64,000 bases of DNA. It comes from Neonectria sp. B-13. Its lineage: Eukaryota; Ascomycota; Sordariomycetes; Hypocreales; Nectriaceae. The translations under genes and the position numbers were made by a program. The stretch is taken from assembly GCA_002682825.1 (NCBI GenBank), contig NOKP01000013.1, forward strand, positions 248,001-312,000. The letters run 5' to 3'. The notes beneath the pieces are model-generated. The model saw only the letters and a list, made by a program, of their open reading frames with translations, did not search any database and was not told the origin of the DNA. Of this stretch, positions 34,641 through 45,012 are shown piece by piece (position 1 is the first letter of the stretch; every line of letters starts with the position of its first letter).

Positions 34641-35894
34641 TGGGCGCGGGTGATGGAGGTCGCGGGCGTGGGTGAGCTGGTGGTGAGCTGGTGGTGACGG
34701 GCTCCTGGGGCCTCCTGGCGCAGGGGCCTGCTTTGCAGCTGCACCGCTGAGGTGCTGGGATGGGGCCAAAGTACCTCGCGCGCAAGCCACAGCCAGTCGC
34801 TCCGCGCACAGAGCAGATCGAGGTACTTGGTTGCTTGGTGTTCCTCTGCTTGTTCTACCTCCCCGCTGCGGCTGGTCTGTTAAAACTACTCGCCGTACCT
34901 CTCCTCCAGTCCTTTTTCTCCCCTTCCATCCTCCTCCTACCTTTCCTCCCTCCTCCCCTTCCTCTCCCTCTTCCGCATCCATTCATTCCCTCACTTCCAT
35001 TCCGTCTCCTCCTGACCCTGACCCGAACAGCAGGCCATAGACGCGCTTGGTTACGAGGAGAATCTCACAAGGGCTTCCCGCTCAACTCTCTCCCTAGAAA
35101 GCTCCCCAGCCCGCCCTATTAAAGGCCCGCACCCAGAAGCTGTGAGCGGCAACTCCCCAAACGACGGACTGAAAAGTGAATCAAAAGACCTTTGCTGGTA
35201 TTTCACTTTTACCCTCCGCCCGGCCTGCCCCCCTCCAGCTTCCCCTTCGACGCTGTAAATTCCAACCTCTCCCGTCGCCGCCAATCGACTCGCTCGCTCC
35301 CTTCAACCTCACGAGACGATCTTGTGTGCCCTTCCCGAGACTGGTTCACCGAGACCCTTACGACTACCAGGCATCTCTCCGTCAACACTAGTCTTGCCAA
35401 CTCTCGACTCCTCGAGCCTGGGCACCTTTCTCCGACGAGTGCACGAGAAGTGGATTGTCAAAATTCTCCGGTCCGTCATCTGCGAACCAGGGAATTTGCA
35501 TCTGCACCTTCAACCGCAACCTCACCCGTCAGCCACCAAGCCCTACAACGATCTCTCGACGTCTTTCAACGTCGTTGCGACCGATACAACAATCGTCCGA
35601 AGTCGAGGAAAGGTGCGTCATCGGCAGACTCCCGAGATTAGGTTGCCAAGGAGTATCTAACCCCCTCTCAGCTGCATGCCGAGGGTCAACTTCCGCATAC
35701 CGCAGTCCTACTCTACGATCACCATCCTGAAGTATTGCTCTGTGGGAGACGTTAGCTCGTTGTTCCCACTCGATCTCAGGACCTTGTCTCACCTTCGACT
35801 GCCTTGACCACAACCCACCAGCTGTGCCGGTAAGCCTCCCTCCTTCTGCCCTGAATCCATCCTCCCGTGCCAGCACGCCTCCATCCCCTAAGGG

Positions 35895-36158
35895 ATGCTG
35901 CTCCAAAATGGCAATAACGTCGCACCCTCGGAACTCTACTCTTCGGTGCCTGTCTTGGTCCCCTCCGAAATCCTATCTGCAACGGAGCCCCAGACTGATT
36001 CGGAACCATCCTTTAGAGCCCTTCAGTCGACCTCGTCTTTAAACGACCCCTTTTCCGATCCCTTTCCTTGCATCCACCGATTCATTGATTTCATGCACCT
36101 GGTTTCGTTTACCAGCCACGGTCACTCTTTTCGTTCCAATCTTCACCACGCTCTTTAA
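35895..36158 (+). other. Upstream open reading frame (87 codons) before the cyclin
   Basis: ATG at 35895 opens a frame that ends at TAA 36156-36158, 192 nt before the cyclin ATG. The product starts MLLQNGNNVAPSELYSSV and contains SSLNDPFSDPF. Composition is acidic and Ser/Pro-rich and looks more protein-like than neighbouring frames. It may be a regulatory uORF, as known for yeast CLN3, but it could also lie inside a leader intron (35830-36336). No homology can be claimed. Confidence 0.3.
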
Positions 36159-36350
36159 TATCTTAATTCCCTAATTCCTCGGTGTGCATCACTCCTTTCA
36201 TACGCATCCGAGATCAATCACTCATTCGATCGTCTCCGAACAAGATTCCTGGGGAACTTAACAGTCTCTCTTTGACCTCAAGCCACACGAGTCTATAATT
36301 CTGCTCCGTTCCCACCTCTTTTTTTATTTTTAACAGTCACTTCGCCCAAT

Positions 36351-37603
36351 ATGGCGTACTCTCAATCCGACAGCGACTTCTTCGTCGAGTCGGATCAGAC
36401 TCACTACTCGAGAATGTCTCCCCGCGACGCCGCCAAGATGATCGCCCGCAACCGTCAAGACATCATCGCCGGCGAGCTCTCCCGATTAGCAGGCGACGAG
36501 TACCTCGAGGACATCATGCAGCACATGAGGCACATGGAGGCATGTTCAAATTGCCTAGCACCCACCTCTCTGTCTGCTCGCATGCTAACCGTCTACAGGA
36601 CGAAACTCTTCCCGATGCCAGCCTAATCGATATGCAGCGCGAGATCCAATGGTTCATGAGACCCTACCTCATCGACTTCCTCATCGAGGCACACGCTGCC
36701 TTCGCCCTCCTGCCCGAGACCCTCTTCCTCACAGTCAACCTCCTTGACCGATACTGCTCGAAGCGAGTCGTCTACAAGCAACACTACCAGCTGGTTGGAT
36801 GCGCTGCCCTCCTTATCGCCGCCAAATACGGCGACAAGAAGGACCGTGTCCCTCAGATCCACGAGCTCAATAACATGTGCTGTGGACTGTACGATGCTGG
36901 CATGTTCACCCAGATGGAGATGCACGTCCTCAACACTCTCGAGTGGACCATTGGACACCCTACCGCCGACTTCTTCTCCCAGCTGATGGTTGCCGAGGAG
37001 GGTGACGACCGAGAAGTCGAGCACATGGCCGCCTACCTCTGCGAGATTGCCCTCTACCACCGGGACTTTGTCTCCACCAAGCCCTCGACAATGGCCCGAT
37101 CATCTCTCGCTCTTGCCCGAGCCATCCTCGGCCGCGCTGAAGTCAACGATGGAGAGTGGGATCACACCGAGAACCTCACCCTGTTGACGCTCTCCCACCA
37201 CCTCCACCAGCCTTCCCCTACCCTCGGACGCAAATACTCTACTCCCAACCTGTCCCGGGTCTCTCAGAAGCTCGCCGATTTCATGGCCGAACAGGCTGCC
37301 ATTGCCCGTCGAAATGCCAACCCTCCTTCGCCCCCAACTGAACCTGCTGTTAAGCACTCAAACATATACAGCACACCCCAGAAGGGACACGGCGCCCACA
37401 TGGGGTTCGACGGCTATCTCACGCCCCCCATCACCCCTGATGGAAACATCTTATTGAACCACACCGTACCGAAGGAGTCATATCCCATGCCTCCCCGGTG
37501 CCCCGTCACCCCCACACCACAGCAGCATCATAACTCAGTGTACGGTCAACACGCACATCAATACGTTGGCTTCGTGGGTCAACATTGCGCCAACCAACAA
37601 TAG
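36351..37603 (+). CDS. G1/S-type cyclin (CLN/PUC1-like)
   Basis: Role: regulatory subunit of the main cyclin-dependent kinase at cell-cycle entry. Predicted 397 residues. Exons are 36351-36539 and 36599-37603. The cyclin box opens with EIQWFMRPYLIDFLIEAHAA and continues with LPETLFLTVNLLDRYCSKR, QLVGCAALLIAAKYGDKKD and MEMHVLNTLEWTIGHPTADFF. A second, more divergent cyclin fold follows (EHMAAYLCEIALYHRDF). The C-terminus is Pro/His/Gln-rich with SP/TP sites (for example YLTPPITPDG), suited to phosphorylation and turnover. The intron must use a GC donor (GAG/GCATGT). The nearest GT donor would put a stop codon at the junction, whereas GC-AG splicing gives HMRHMEDETLPDASLIDM, matching homologues. 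The gene has an unusually long leader. Whether it is the CLN/PUC1 orthologue rather than a B-type relative is inferred from length and lack of a destruction box. Confidence 0.9.
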
Positions 37604-38570
37604 AACAATTGGTGGCCACTGGTGACCCCCATATTTGCCTAAGCCGGCCCAACCTCGTCACCGCTTACTTCTTGGTCACAGAGGCTCAACTTCTTTTTCA
37701 CAATCCTTTACCCGAAATTCTAGCACTTGTTCGGAATCACTTGCATAGTGATCCACAGAATGATCTATCTATCTCTCATCTACGTCTTGGCATTTAGCGA
37801 CTGCTTTTTTTGCGAATCAAAATTTCTCAGCAAGTCTTTCGGCACCCAAAAAAAAATGGAACACGGATCATACCCCCTTTTTCCCTCAGCAACTGTTTGC
37901 ATGATACTGGCCCTGTGTGACTTCCCCTCCTGGTGCGGGGGGTTGCATACCGAGAGGGCCATTGCGAAGAATAAACGGGGTCACCGCTCTCGAAAGCACT
38001 TTACGGAATAGAGTACAGGCGAGGAGCTTGAGGAGCCTGACCAGCCTCGATATGGGAACCAGGGAAGACCGAGAATGCACGAAAAAAAGAGGTCCCTCCG
38101 CGATGGAAAAGGATATACCCCCACAGATGGGAGGGACGGGGACGGGAAACACTTTGAAAGAGGGGCGGAGGGGATGATGGAAGTCTGACCTCGGTCTGGT
38201 ACGATGAGGCAGGCCATACTCTTCGCGATAGCAGCACAACGTCTGCATAATTCTTTCGAAAGCTTGATGAGGGATGACGAAACTTGACCGCGATGGCCCA
38301 TGAATGAGGCACCGTGGACGTCGTCCCGTGGAAGGGACTTTGGCATGGATTGTGCCGCATTTGGATCCACGGAGCAGGCTTGTCTCCTTCCGATAACCCT
38401 CTCCTCGAGCCCCTGTCCTGTGTATACGTAGTTGTAACAGGCACAAAAAAAAAGAAGTAAAATTTCTTCATCTGCTGGTCCCTCATATTGTGTTGCTTGT
38501 CCTTGTCTTGGTATGCTGCTGTAGTGTGTAACTATAGACCACAAGCCTATAATAGTAAGACTGGTCTAAA

Positions 38571-38582
38571 CCCCCCCCCCCC
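38571..38582. repeat. Mononucleotide C12 tract
   Basis: Twelve consecutive C residues on the plus strand are seen directly. Such tracts are prone to length error in sequencing. Confidence 0.85.
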
Positions 38583-38750
38583 AACATTTGCTAGACGTGG
38601 ATTTTCCAGGTGATAGTCGGTCTTCAGCCTTTGCTAGTCACAGATTTATCAAATGCTGGTCTGCGGATTTTGACCTGTCCTGGCTGGACGAGTCGATCCA
38701 TTATTGGGAGGTTGAAAGAGCGATCTAGATCTCGATCGAGGTGAAGGTAG

Positions 38751-38758
38751 TGACGTCA
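38751..38758. promoter_or_regulatory. Perfect CRE-type site TGACGTCA
   Basis: This palindromic bZIP (CREB/ATF) site is followed by an AT-rich CAAAATCAC. The nearest gene start is the cyclophilin 1.15 kb downstream, so a link is doubtful. Confidence 0.3.
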
Positions 38759-39903
38759 AAATCACGATGTGGGGAGGGTGTAATTTCGGCCTCTTCAGTG
38801 AGTTCAGTCCAACAGAGGCAGGGCATGCGCTAAGGTGTCACCGCTCCAAACGCTCTTGGGGCGCCGCTGTTTAAACGGGCGTCTTCATTTCAAACCCCTG
38901 AGCTAGGAGACGGCCGTGATTGCATTGGTGCGTCTGGAAACGCTAGGAGCCTGGTAGTGTAAGTGCGCTGGGATGAGGGACGATCAGTTGCTCCTATTAA
39001 CATCGCTGCTAAGGCTCGGTGGGTTGGGGTTGTGCTGGTGTGTGCTGTCGATAGACTTAGGTTCGTGGAATATTACGATTTATGCTGGGGGTGGGGAGAA
39101 TGGTGCGTGCTCCTTGCTGGGCATGGGTTCAGGATCAAAGATGGGATGATCAGTTGCCAACGTGGCAATGGTCCAAGCATTCCCGGGAAACCCGATTAAG
39201 TAGTCTAGATGTTGGAGCTCGATTATGAAATTAGGGTGATATGCAGTTCTAAATTGCATATCCTAGACTCTTATCCGCAAGCTGGTCATCCTATAATGAT
39301 TCATGAAGTTTGTCGTCGAGTCTGTAGGGTAGCGCTCCCGTCATGTATCATCGTGGCCAACTTCGGAGGGCTCCGGGGCAGTCCCGGGGCAGCATTCCGG
39401 ACCTGCAGGTGGTTCATCAAACCCATGGCACGAGTGCTGCACCTCCCTATGCGGTACATGAGCCCTGCAATGCACGTCAGACACCGTCTTTTCATTAATA
39501 TCCCAAATACGACAAATTCGCAATCTGCCCAGTGCGGGCGCTGATGAATGATGGGGTTCGGAACGTGCACGACGCATGCTACGAATTTAGCATGATCCAC
39601 AGTGGCCCGTCATTCTTTCACTTCACACGCCCCGACCCCTTTCAGCCACATGAATGGGCCATGGGTTTCGTACCCACGATGCAAGCCACCTCAGCCACTG
39701 TCGCACATAATGGAGCCGAATTGAGACTAGCGTCGTAAGGCTGAGAGAGTCCAGAGCTGGAGAAAGAGGTGGGGACACTGGTGGGCTCGGATTGGCTGCG
39801 GATATTTTTGCAGCTTCACAACACCATCACAGACGTCTGCTCCGATCATCGAGATAGGACATCCACCCGCGCCGAGGAACCGCCACCACTCTACACGCCC
39901 AGA

Positions 39904-40481
39904 ATGTCGGTCACACTGCATACGTCGCTGGGCGACATCAAGATCGAGGTCTTTTGCGAGAGCGTCCCCAACACCGCAGAGGTATGTCAACCATCTCCCC
40001 TCCTGCCCCATCCCAGCCTCGTCGCCCCAGCCATGCGCTAACCGCCCGCCCGCAGAACTTCCTCGCCCTCTGCGCGTCCGGCTACTACGACGAATCTCCC
40101 TTCCACCGCCTCATCCCCACGTTCATGGTGCAGACGGGCGCGCCCGCGTCGCCGTCGCCACCGGAGAACCCCAAGGGCGGGCGGAGCATCTGGGGCGGCG
40201 CCTTCGAGGACGAGATCCGGCCGGCGCTGCGGCACACCGGCCGCGGGGTGGTATCCATGGCAAATAAGGGGCCCGGGACGAACGGGTCGCAGTTCTTCAT
40301 CACATTCGACAAGGCGCCGCACCTGGACGGCGTCAACACGGTGTTTGGCAAGGTCATTGGCGACGAAGGGCTGGCGACGCTGTCCAAGATGCAGGCTGTC
40401 GAGGTGGACCGGAAGAACCGGCCCAAGGAGCCGATTAAGATCAAGGCGGTTACAATTCACGCAAATCCCATTGCGGAATAA
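39904..40481 (+). CDS. CYP10: Cyclophilin, PPIL3/CYP10 type
   Basis: Role: peptidyl-prolyl cis-trans isomerase-like protein of the PPIL3 class, whose animal member is spliceosome-associated. Predicted 167 residues, nearly all cyclophilin fold. Exons are 39904-39981 and 40056-40481 (74-bp GT-AG intron after SVPNTAE). Landmarks are MSVTLHTSLGDIKIEVF, NFLALCASGYYDESPFHRLI, TFMVQTGAP, RGVVSMANKGPGTNGSQFFI and HLDGVNTVFGKV. The catalytic Arg (FHR) and the QFF segment are present. The CypA tryptophan is His (PHLDG), as in PPIL3, so cyclosporin binding should be weak. The usual Asp in the QTGD loop is Ala here, followed by a Pro/Ser-rich insertion before GGRSIWGG. The gene is convergent with the next gene, and the stops are 217 bp apart. 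Confidence 0.9.
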
Positions 40482-40698
40482 GGGACCAGTGCTACGGACC
40501 GGACGAGATGTGACGCCCGAGCCACCAACGAGCCTACAGCACCAGTGGCATTTAACCCATATGCCCAGGACAGCCGGGCCAGTGGAAAATGTTACAGACT
40601 ACGACATCACAATCATCGAGAATTCGCGGGCATCCGCCCAAAAGAGTCTAACGAAAAATTCAGTTATACCTAACAACCTATAATATATATAGCGGACA

Positions 40699-41820
40699 TC
40701 AACCTTCATGTCCCCAATGCAGCATCATGGCCCCCTTTTTCGTATCCATGCTACTGGGTATATCATTATTCAAGCTTGCAATACACACCACGTCTCGCCA
40801 ACCCCTCTCCTCGACCAGTGCCAAGAGCTTGATCAGTTGAATATGGGAACATGTGTCGAGATTCCGAGCCCCACGCAACTTCTCCTGGCCTCGAACCACG
40901 TCTATTGATATTAAGAATGCTCGTTGCATTGGGAAATAGGGAGGAAAGCTTCCTTTGCTCTTATCGTCGAGCGAGCTGACGATGAGGTGCCGGAGAAATG
41001 CCCATCCACGGAGAGTGGGATATTGCGGGGAGGCGACGATGCTCTGGAGCATGCGCCGGATGTGCAAGCGCTCTTTCTCTTGTTGGGCGTCTTGTCGGGC
41101 GAATTCCTGGAATATCGGCGCATATGAACCCGTGTAATTCCGGTCGGGGATAGGCTTTCTGGTACCCTCGAGGATCTCTAGGGTCTCCCTCCTGTGCCTC
41201 GATACTTCTTCACGTTGTGCAACGAGGTCATTCAGGATTATGTCGAAAGACACTGCACAATCAAAGCACATCGGCCCCGATGACGATGGGCTCGCGATAG
41301 GAGTCCAGTTGTCATCACAGGAGCTGTCTGACCAGCGACTGGTTTGTGGAGTTTGTGGAGTGGACGGCGTTGTCGGTGTGCCTTGGCTCCGGATTATGCG
41401 ATAGTCTCCACGTGTGATGGCGAACTGTCGAGTTGACGACTTTGGTGACCCTGATGGCGACGATGCTGGCGTTAACACTGTCGGTGACGAGACCCATGAC
41501 GTTGATGGCGTTGAGACTGATGGTGATGAGACTGTTGACGCTGACGCTGTTAGCGATGGCGTTGCTGATGTTAACGGCGTTGACGCTGCGCCTTGCCTCC
41601 AGTCCATCCAATACTCCCCATCTAAGACGCCGAACCGGCGACTATTTCGATACGTCTTGGCCGTCCTTGCCAAGTTCTCACCCGGACTGGCGAACCTGTT
41701 TCGAGGACGGGCGCTTAGTTCTTGGTGCCACTTGTCGAGGGAGTGTATTTGCATCTGAAAGTTCTGTCTCTCTCCGTCTGCGTTGCCATCGAGAGGGAAA
41801 CTCAGCTTGAGATGTGGCAT
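40699..41820 (-). CDS. Hypothetical protein, Ser/Thr-rich middle and helical C-terminus
   Basis: I do not recognise this protein. It has 373 residues from the preferred ATG at 41820 (MPHLKLSFPLDG). The frame is open to an earlier ATG at 41955 (418 residues). That start is unlikely, because a TATA-like box ends only about 6 bp upstream of it, so transcription should begin past it. Residues about 70-180 are dominated by Ser, Thr, Pro and Val (many TP/SP steps). A CFDCAVSFDI segment follows, then a charged helical stretch (AQREEVSRHRRETLEILEGT and later QEFARQDAQQEKERLHIRRM) that may form a coiled coil. The C-terminus is globular-looking (GWAFLRHLIVSSL, then HIQLIKLLALVEERGWRDVV). No signal peptide or membrane segment is visible. 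The single long open frame and its codon pattern argue that it is real. Confidence 0.65.
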   Translation of the reverse strand: MPHLKLSFPLDGNADGERQNFQMQIHSLDKWHQELSARPRNRFASPGENLARTAKTYRNSRRFGVLDGEYWMDWRQGAASTPLTSATPSLTASASTVSSPSVSTPSTSWVSSPTVLTPASSPSGSPKSSTRQFAITRGDYRIIRSQGTPTTPSTPQTPQTSRWSDSSCDDNWTPIASPSSSGPMCFDCAVSFDIILNDLVAQREEVSRHRRETLEILEGTRKPIPDRNYTGSYAPIFQEFARQDAQQEKERLHIRRMLQSIVASPQYPTLRGWAFLRHLIVSSLDDKSKGSFPPYFPMQRAFLISIDVVRGQEKLRGARNLDTCSHIQLIKLLALVEERGWRDVVCIASLNNDIPSSMDTKKGAMMLHWGHEG

Positions 41821-41960
41821 GTTCGCCGGCAAGGAGGAGCTGATTGGAACGTGAGGGTGGGGGAATTCGAGTTGGTTGTTAATTGAAACGGAGGTCGTGG
41901 GGATCAAGAAGAAATGACCTGGGTAGGACACACGCGCGCGGCCTTGTGTGTCCATCGAGT

Positions 41961-41970
41961 TTTATATATT
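41961..41970 (-). promoter_or_regulatory. TATA box of the minus-strand hypothetical gene
   Basis: The minus strand reads AATATATAAA. It lies about 140 bp before the ATG at 41820 and only about 6 bp before the ATG at 41955, which favours the downstream start. Confidence 0.5.
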
Positions 41971-42876
41971 CTGGACCGCTATGGTGTTCATGAGACGTCA
42001 TGTCTAGCTATACAGTTCTTCCAGTCTGACTGACGAACAATACTATGTTCAATCGACGATGATGCGAGGTCAGAAGAACATTGTTTCCTTGTGCTGCTCG
42101 ATTGGCGAACAGTCCAGATCGTAACTTCGGACCGCCTGAATATGACTAGTGCGCTAGAACATATATCACTCGACATCATCGTCTTCATACAATAATGCCT
42201 GCTTTCCGCCTTGTTTGTGTTGGTTTTTGGCCGCAATGGCATGTTTCTAGATGCGAGCGAAGATACGCATTCTCTAAGCTGTGACCCGTCGAGGCTTTGT
42301 TCTTGGCTGGGACTTAGAACCTGGAAAGGCTCCGTGCTAGGCCCTGTTCAAGCCTTATGGAACAACAATGCATCTCTAATTTATTCGACGAAAAACTGGA
42401 CAATGACGAGTCATCGCGGCAATGATGGGGTTGTCCCCGCGGAGAGGGTTATCCAAAAGACCGCCAAGCTTGTGGTATTTCCTAATCCGGTATTTGTACA
42501 AAGTGGTTCGGATTTAGCTCCGAGGTGATAATCTGCGCATCATGTACCTACTCGATAGTCAGCCGCACCTGAGACGGCCCAGACTAGACTACGGCTCGCC
42601 CAGAAGAGAGGCCATCGCTGGATGGCGTCAATAGCTTCGCAATAGTCGTTCCTGGCCCAACCCTTTCGGGTCTAGCACCAGGGGCTTGTAGCTTTCATCG
42701 TCTCCTTCCGTGTAACGGCGCTTGCCAGTGGGATGAGAGTGTTTATTGTTTCTTCCCTCTTCCTTCTTCCCTTCTTCCTTCTTGTTCAACTGTTCATATA
42801 GTCTCTGCTAAAGGGAAAACAATACACTCCGTCGACATCTTGACATTCAACACCAACGGACTATTCCGAATTCATC
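41971..42876. other. Divergent promoter region
   Basis: Shared upstream region of the minus-strand hypothetical gene and the plus-strand secreted-protein gene. The plus-strand end has a CTTCC-rich pyrimidine tract (about 42750-42785) just before the leader of the secreted-protein gene. No gene is supported. Confidence 0.5.
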
Positions 42877-43638
42877 ATGATTTCTCCCAGAAACGCCCTC
42901 ACTCTCCTCGTGGTTTCCGCTGCCACCTGGGGCGCCAACGCCGGCCCCTGCAAAGCCACGACGACGTCGACAACGGCCGAGGAGACTTCGACTTCGACCA
43001 CTGAGACATCCATCTCAGAGACAACCGCACCACCTGTGCCCACGACTACAACGACCACGGAAGCGGTGACCATTACTACCTACAGTCTCTTCCGACCCAG
43101 GAATGTGCGTCGCGACGAAGAAGGCGAGCTCGATGAGCCTACCTGGTCCTTGAGCAACGGCGCTACGGTCGAGGAGGATGCCGAGATTGCCCACCATGGA
43201 GACCACTACGTGTAAGTAGACAACGAGCGTGATCCTCTTACCTGGCCATCGCCAGCTAACTAACTGTCTCTCAGCTTGGTGCGCATTGAGTCTGACGAAG
43301 AGACGCCCTCCATCGAGGAGACCATCGCCGAAGACATTCAAACGGCCGAGCCAGGCCTCCTCTCGTACTCATGGGCGCTCGCCGAGGCCCAGGACTTCGG
43401 CAAGGACGGCATCTGCTCCATTGTATCCAAGCTGGATGGCATCGTCGTCGACACGCTCAACTTCAACAGCAACCCTGTCAACCAGTACCACGACCATGAG
43501 GTCGAGGTTCCCTTCCTCACCCCCAACCCGGTCTTCTCCATGGACTTCTTCTGCTCCGGCAGCGACTTCTCGCGCGTGGATGTTCTCATCGACGACGTGA
43601 GCGTTGTTGCTGTTCCTGTTAACCAAGAGCTTCGTTGA
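42877..43638 (+). CDS. Small secreted protein with Thr-rich linker and jelly-roll-like domain
   Basis: Predicted 232 residues. Exons are 42877-43211 and 43275-43638 (63-bp GT-AG intron). Residues 1-22 form a signal peptide (MISPRNALTLLVVSAATWGA, cleavage near NAG). A Thr/Ser-rich linker follows, suited to O-glycosylation. Residues about 85-230 read as a beta-rich module: WSLSNGATVEEDAEIAHHGD, then LLSYSWALAEAQDFGKDGIC, and a last strand VDVLIDDVSVVAVPV. This pattern (mutated or damaged face, C-containing central strand, final VDDVSV strand) resembles the galactose-binding/CenC-like carbohydrate-binding fold found in many fungal secreted proteins. That assignment is inference. It may be a cell-wall-associated or effector-like protein. 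Its promoter lies in the 1 kb divergent region with the minus-strand unknown gene. Confidence 0.75.
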
Positions 43639-45012
43639 GGGATGTGCGATGTCGTGGAGTAATAGATGGGTCGATATACAGCATGCCGATGATGAAGGGA
43701 TGGAACTTTTACTTTTACATATTTATAGATTTACATAAACCTAATAGCTACTATAATTTACCATTGCTTGAAGATGACAGGCCTTTCTCTTTTTACTTTT
43801 TCTTTACTCTCCAGACAATCGATACGAAAGGATTCTGGCGTGCCTCATCAGGCACTGACTGACTGGCCTCTACACCTGTTTAGGGTAGATAGCGGGGGTG
43901 ATGCAAATAGTTTATAAGCGTGCGATTCGGGTTTTGTCATTTTGGATTCTCAAGCTATTTGCTGTCTGTCTATGGTTGAAGGAGTAAAAAAAAAGGTTAG
44001 AAAGTCGAGAACGGATAACTTCACTTTCACGGGCACTTCGAGGTATCCTAATACCCCGAGTTGGGACTCATGGTTTGTCTCTTAGACGATCTGTACTCGT
44101 GTCGTACAAGTCATTGCATATGTGATTTACATCTGCATCTGGACGGGGCTCAAGTTTACGGTAAGAGCGGAGATGAACATACGAGGACGAAGTCGGCAGC
44201 ACCGGAATCACGAGGTTGTCTCCGTGTTTTGCTTTTCCCGTCTCTGGGTTGTCATTTTACTCAGCCGAGCGAACCCGGGAGGGGGATGCTGGTTGACAAA
44301 ACAAACCCTTCAGTCCGAATTATTGAAAGAACACAGAAAAGGTCCTGGAAGGTTTGCATAAAATGCCCATTTCCTTCGTTGTCTGTGCAATCTCGTCACT
44401 GTTTGGTGTTTGGACGACGGGCTGAATGAGTGTTTGTGTGGCAGACAAACAGGCCTCGGCGTATCGGTCGGTACCTTTGCAGAACATGGCCTGTACTGTA
44501 GACTACCAAACCCCCGCTAATTACCCCGCCAGAACGCCCAGCATGGTGGCCAGCCGGGGGTCTCTCTTTTTAGGGGACGTCCCCTGGAAGCAACTGCACA
44601 GCAGGTACCTGCATCCGCCGACACGAACCCATCAGCGCCCTGTTCCAGCGGGCGTACCCCTGCGTTCTTAGCGCTGTAACCACGGAGAGGGCAACCTCCA
44701 CCCTCCACAACGACCTCCACGGACCACCCACCACCAGAACGACCGCATGACGCCCTCGCCGTAGTCCCCAATATGATCAAATCAACCCAGGCCCCGGCGA
44801 TGGATCGCGCAAGCGGCCCCCGTTAGCGAATTTCCGTAAGGCTTGACGGATCCCGATGTTTGCGTGGTGACGTTTTCTCAGCTCCCAGCTTTCCCCCCCT
44901 CTTTGTTCATATTCTCCTCTTCTTCTTGAAGATCTATCCTGTCCCGGAGAGCTGGGATATCGTCCAAACTTCAAACAACTCGACGTCGTCACCCCCACGC
45001 TCCCGCCCAACC
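43639..45012. other. Intergenic region, 1.4 kb
   Basis: It contains an AT-rich 3' region after the secreted-protein gene (43.7-44.0 kb) and the CT-rich promoter and leader of the J protein. No gene is supported. Confidence 0.5.

Larger units (their letters stand above)
33600..36350 (+). other. Probable long promoter and leader of the G1 cyclin gene
   Basis: From about 33.6 kb the plus strand becomes strongly CT-rich and stays so up to the cyclin ATG, as fungal leaders do. It contains good donor sites, ACCAAG/GTACGT at 34013 and CCG/GTAAGC at 35830, and a strong acceptor, TTTTTAACAG ending at 36336, only 14 nt before the ATG. One or more introns in the untranslated leader are therefore likely. 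An 87-codon frame starts at 35895 (listed separately). Low-complexity tracts lie within it. Exact transcript ends cannot be read from sequence. Confidence 0.45.
37604..39903. other. Intergenic region, 2.3 kb
   Basis: This holds the 3' region of the cyclin and the promoter of the downstream cyclophilin. No gene is supported. It contains a 12-nt poly(C) tract at 38571-38582 and a TGACGTCA site at 38751-38758. Confidence 0.5.
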
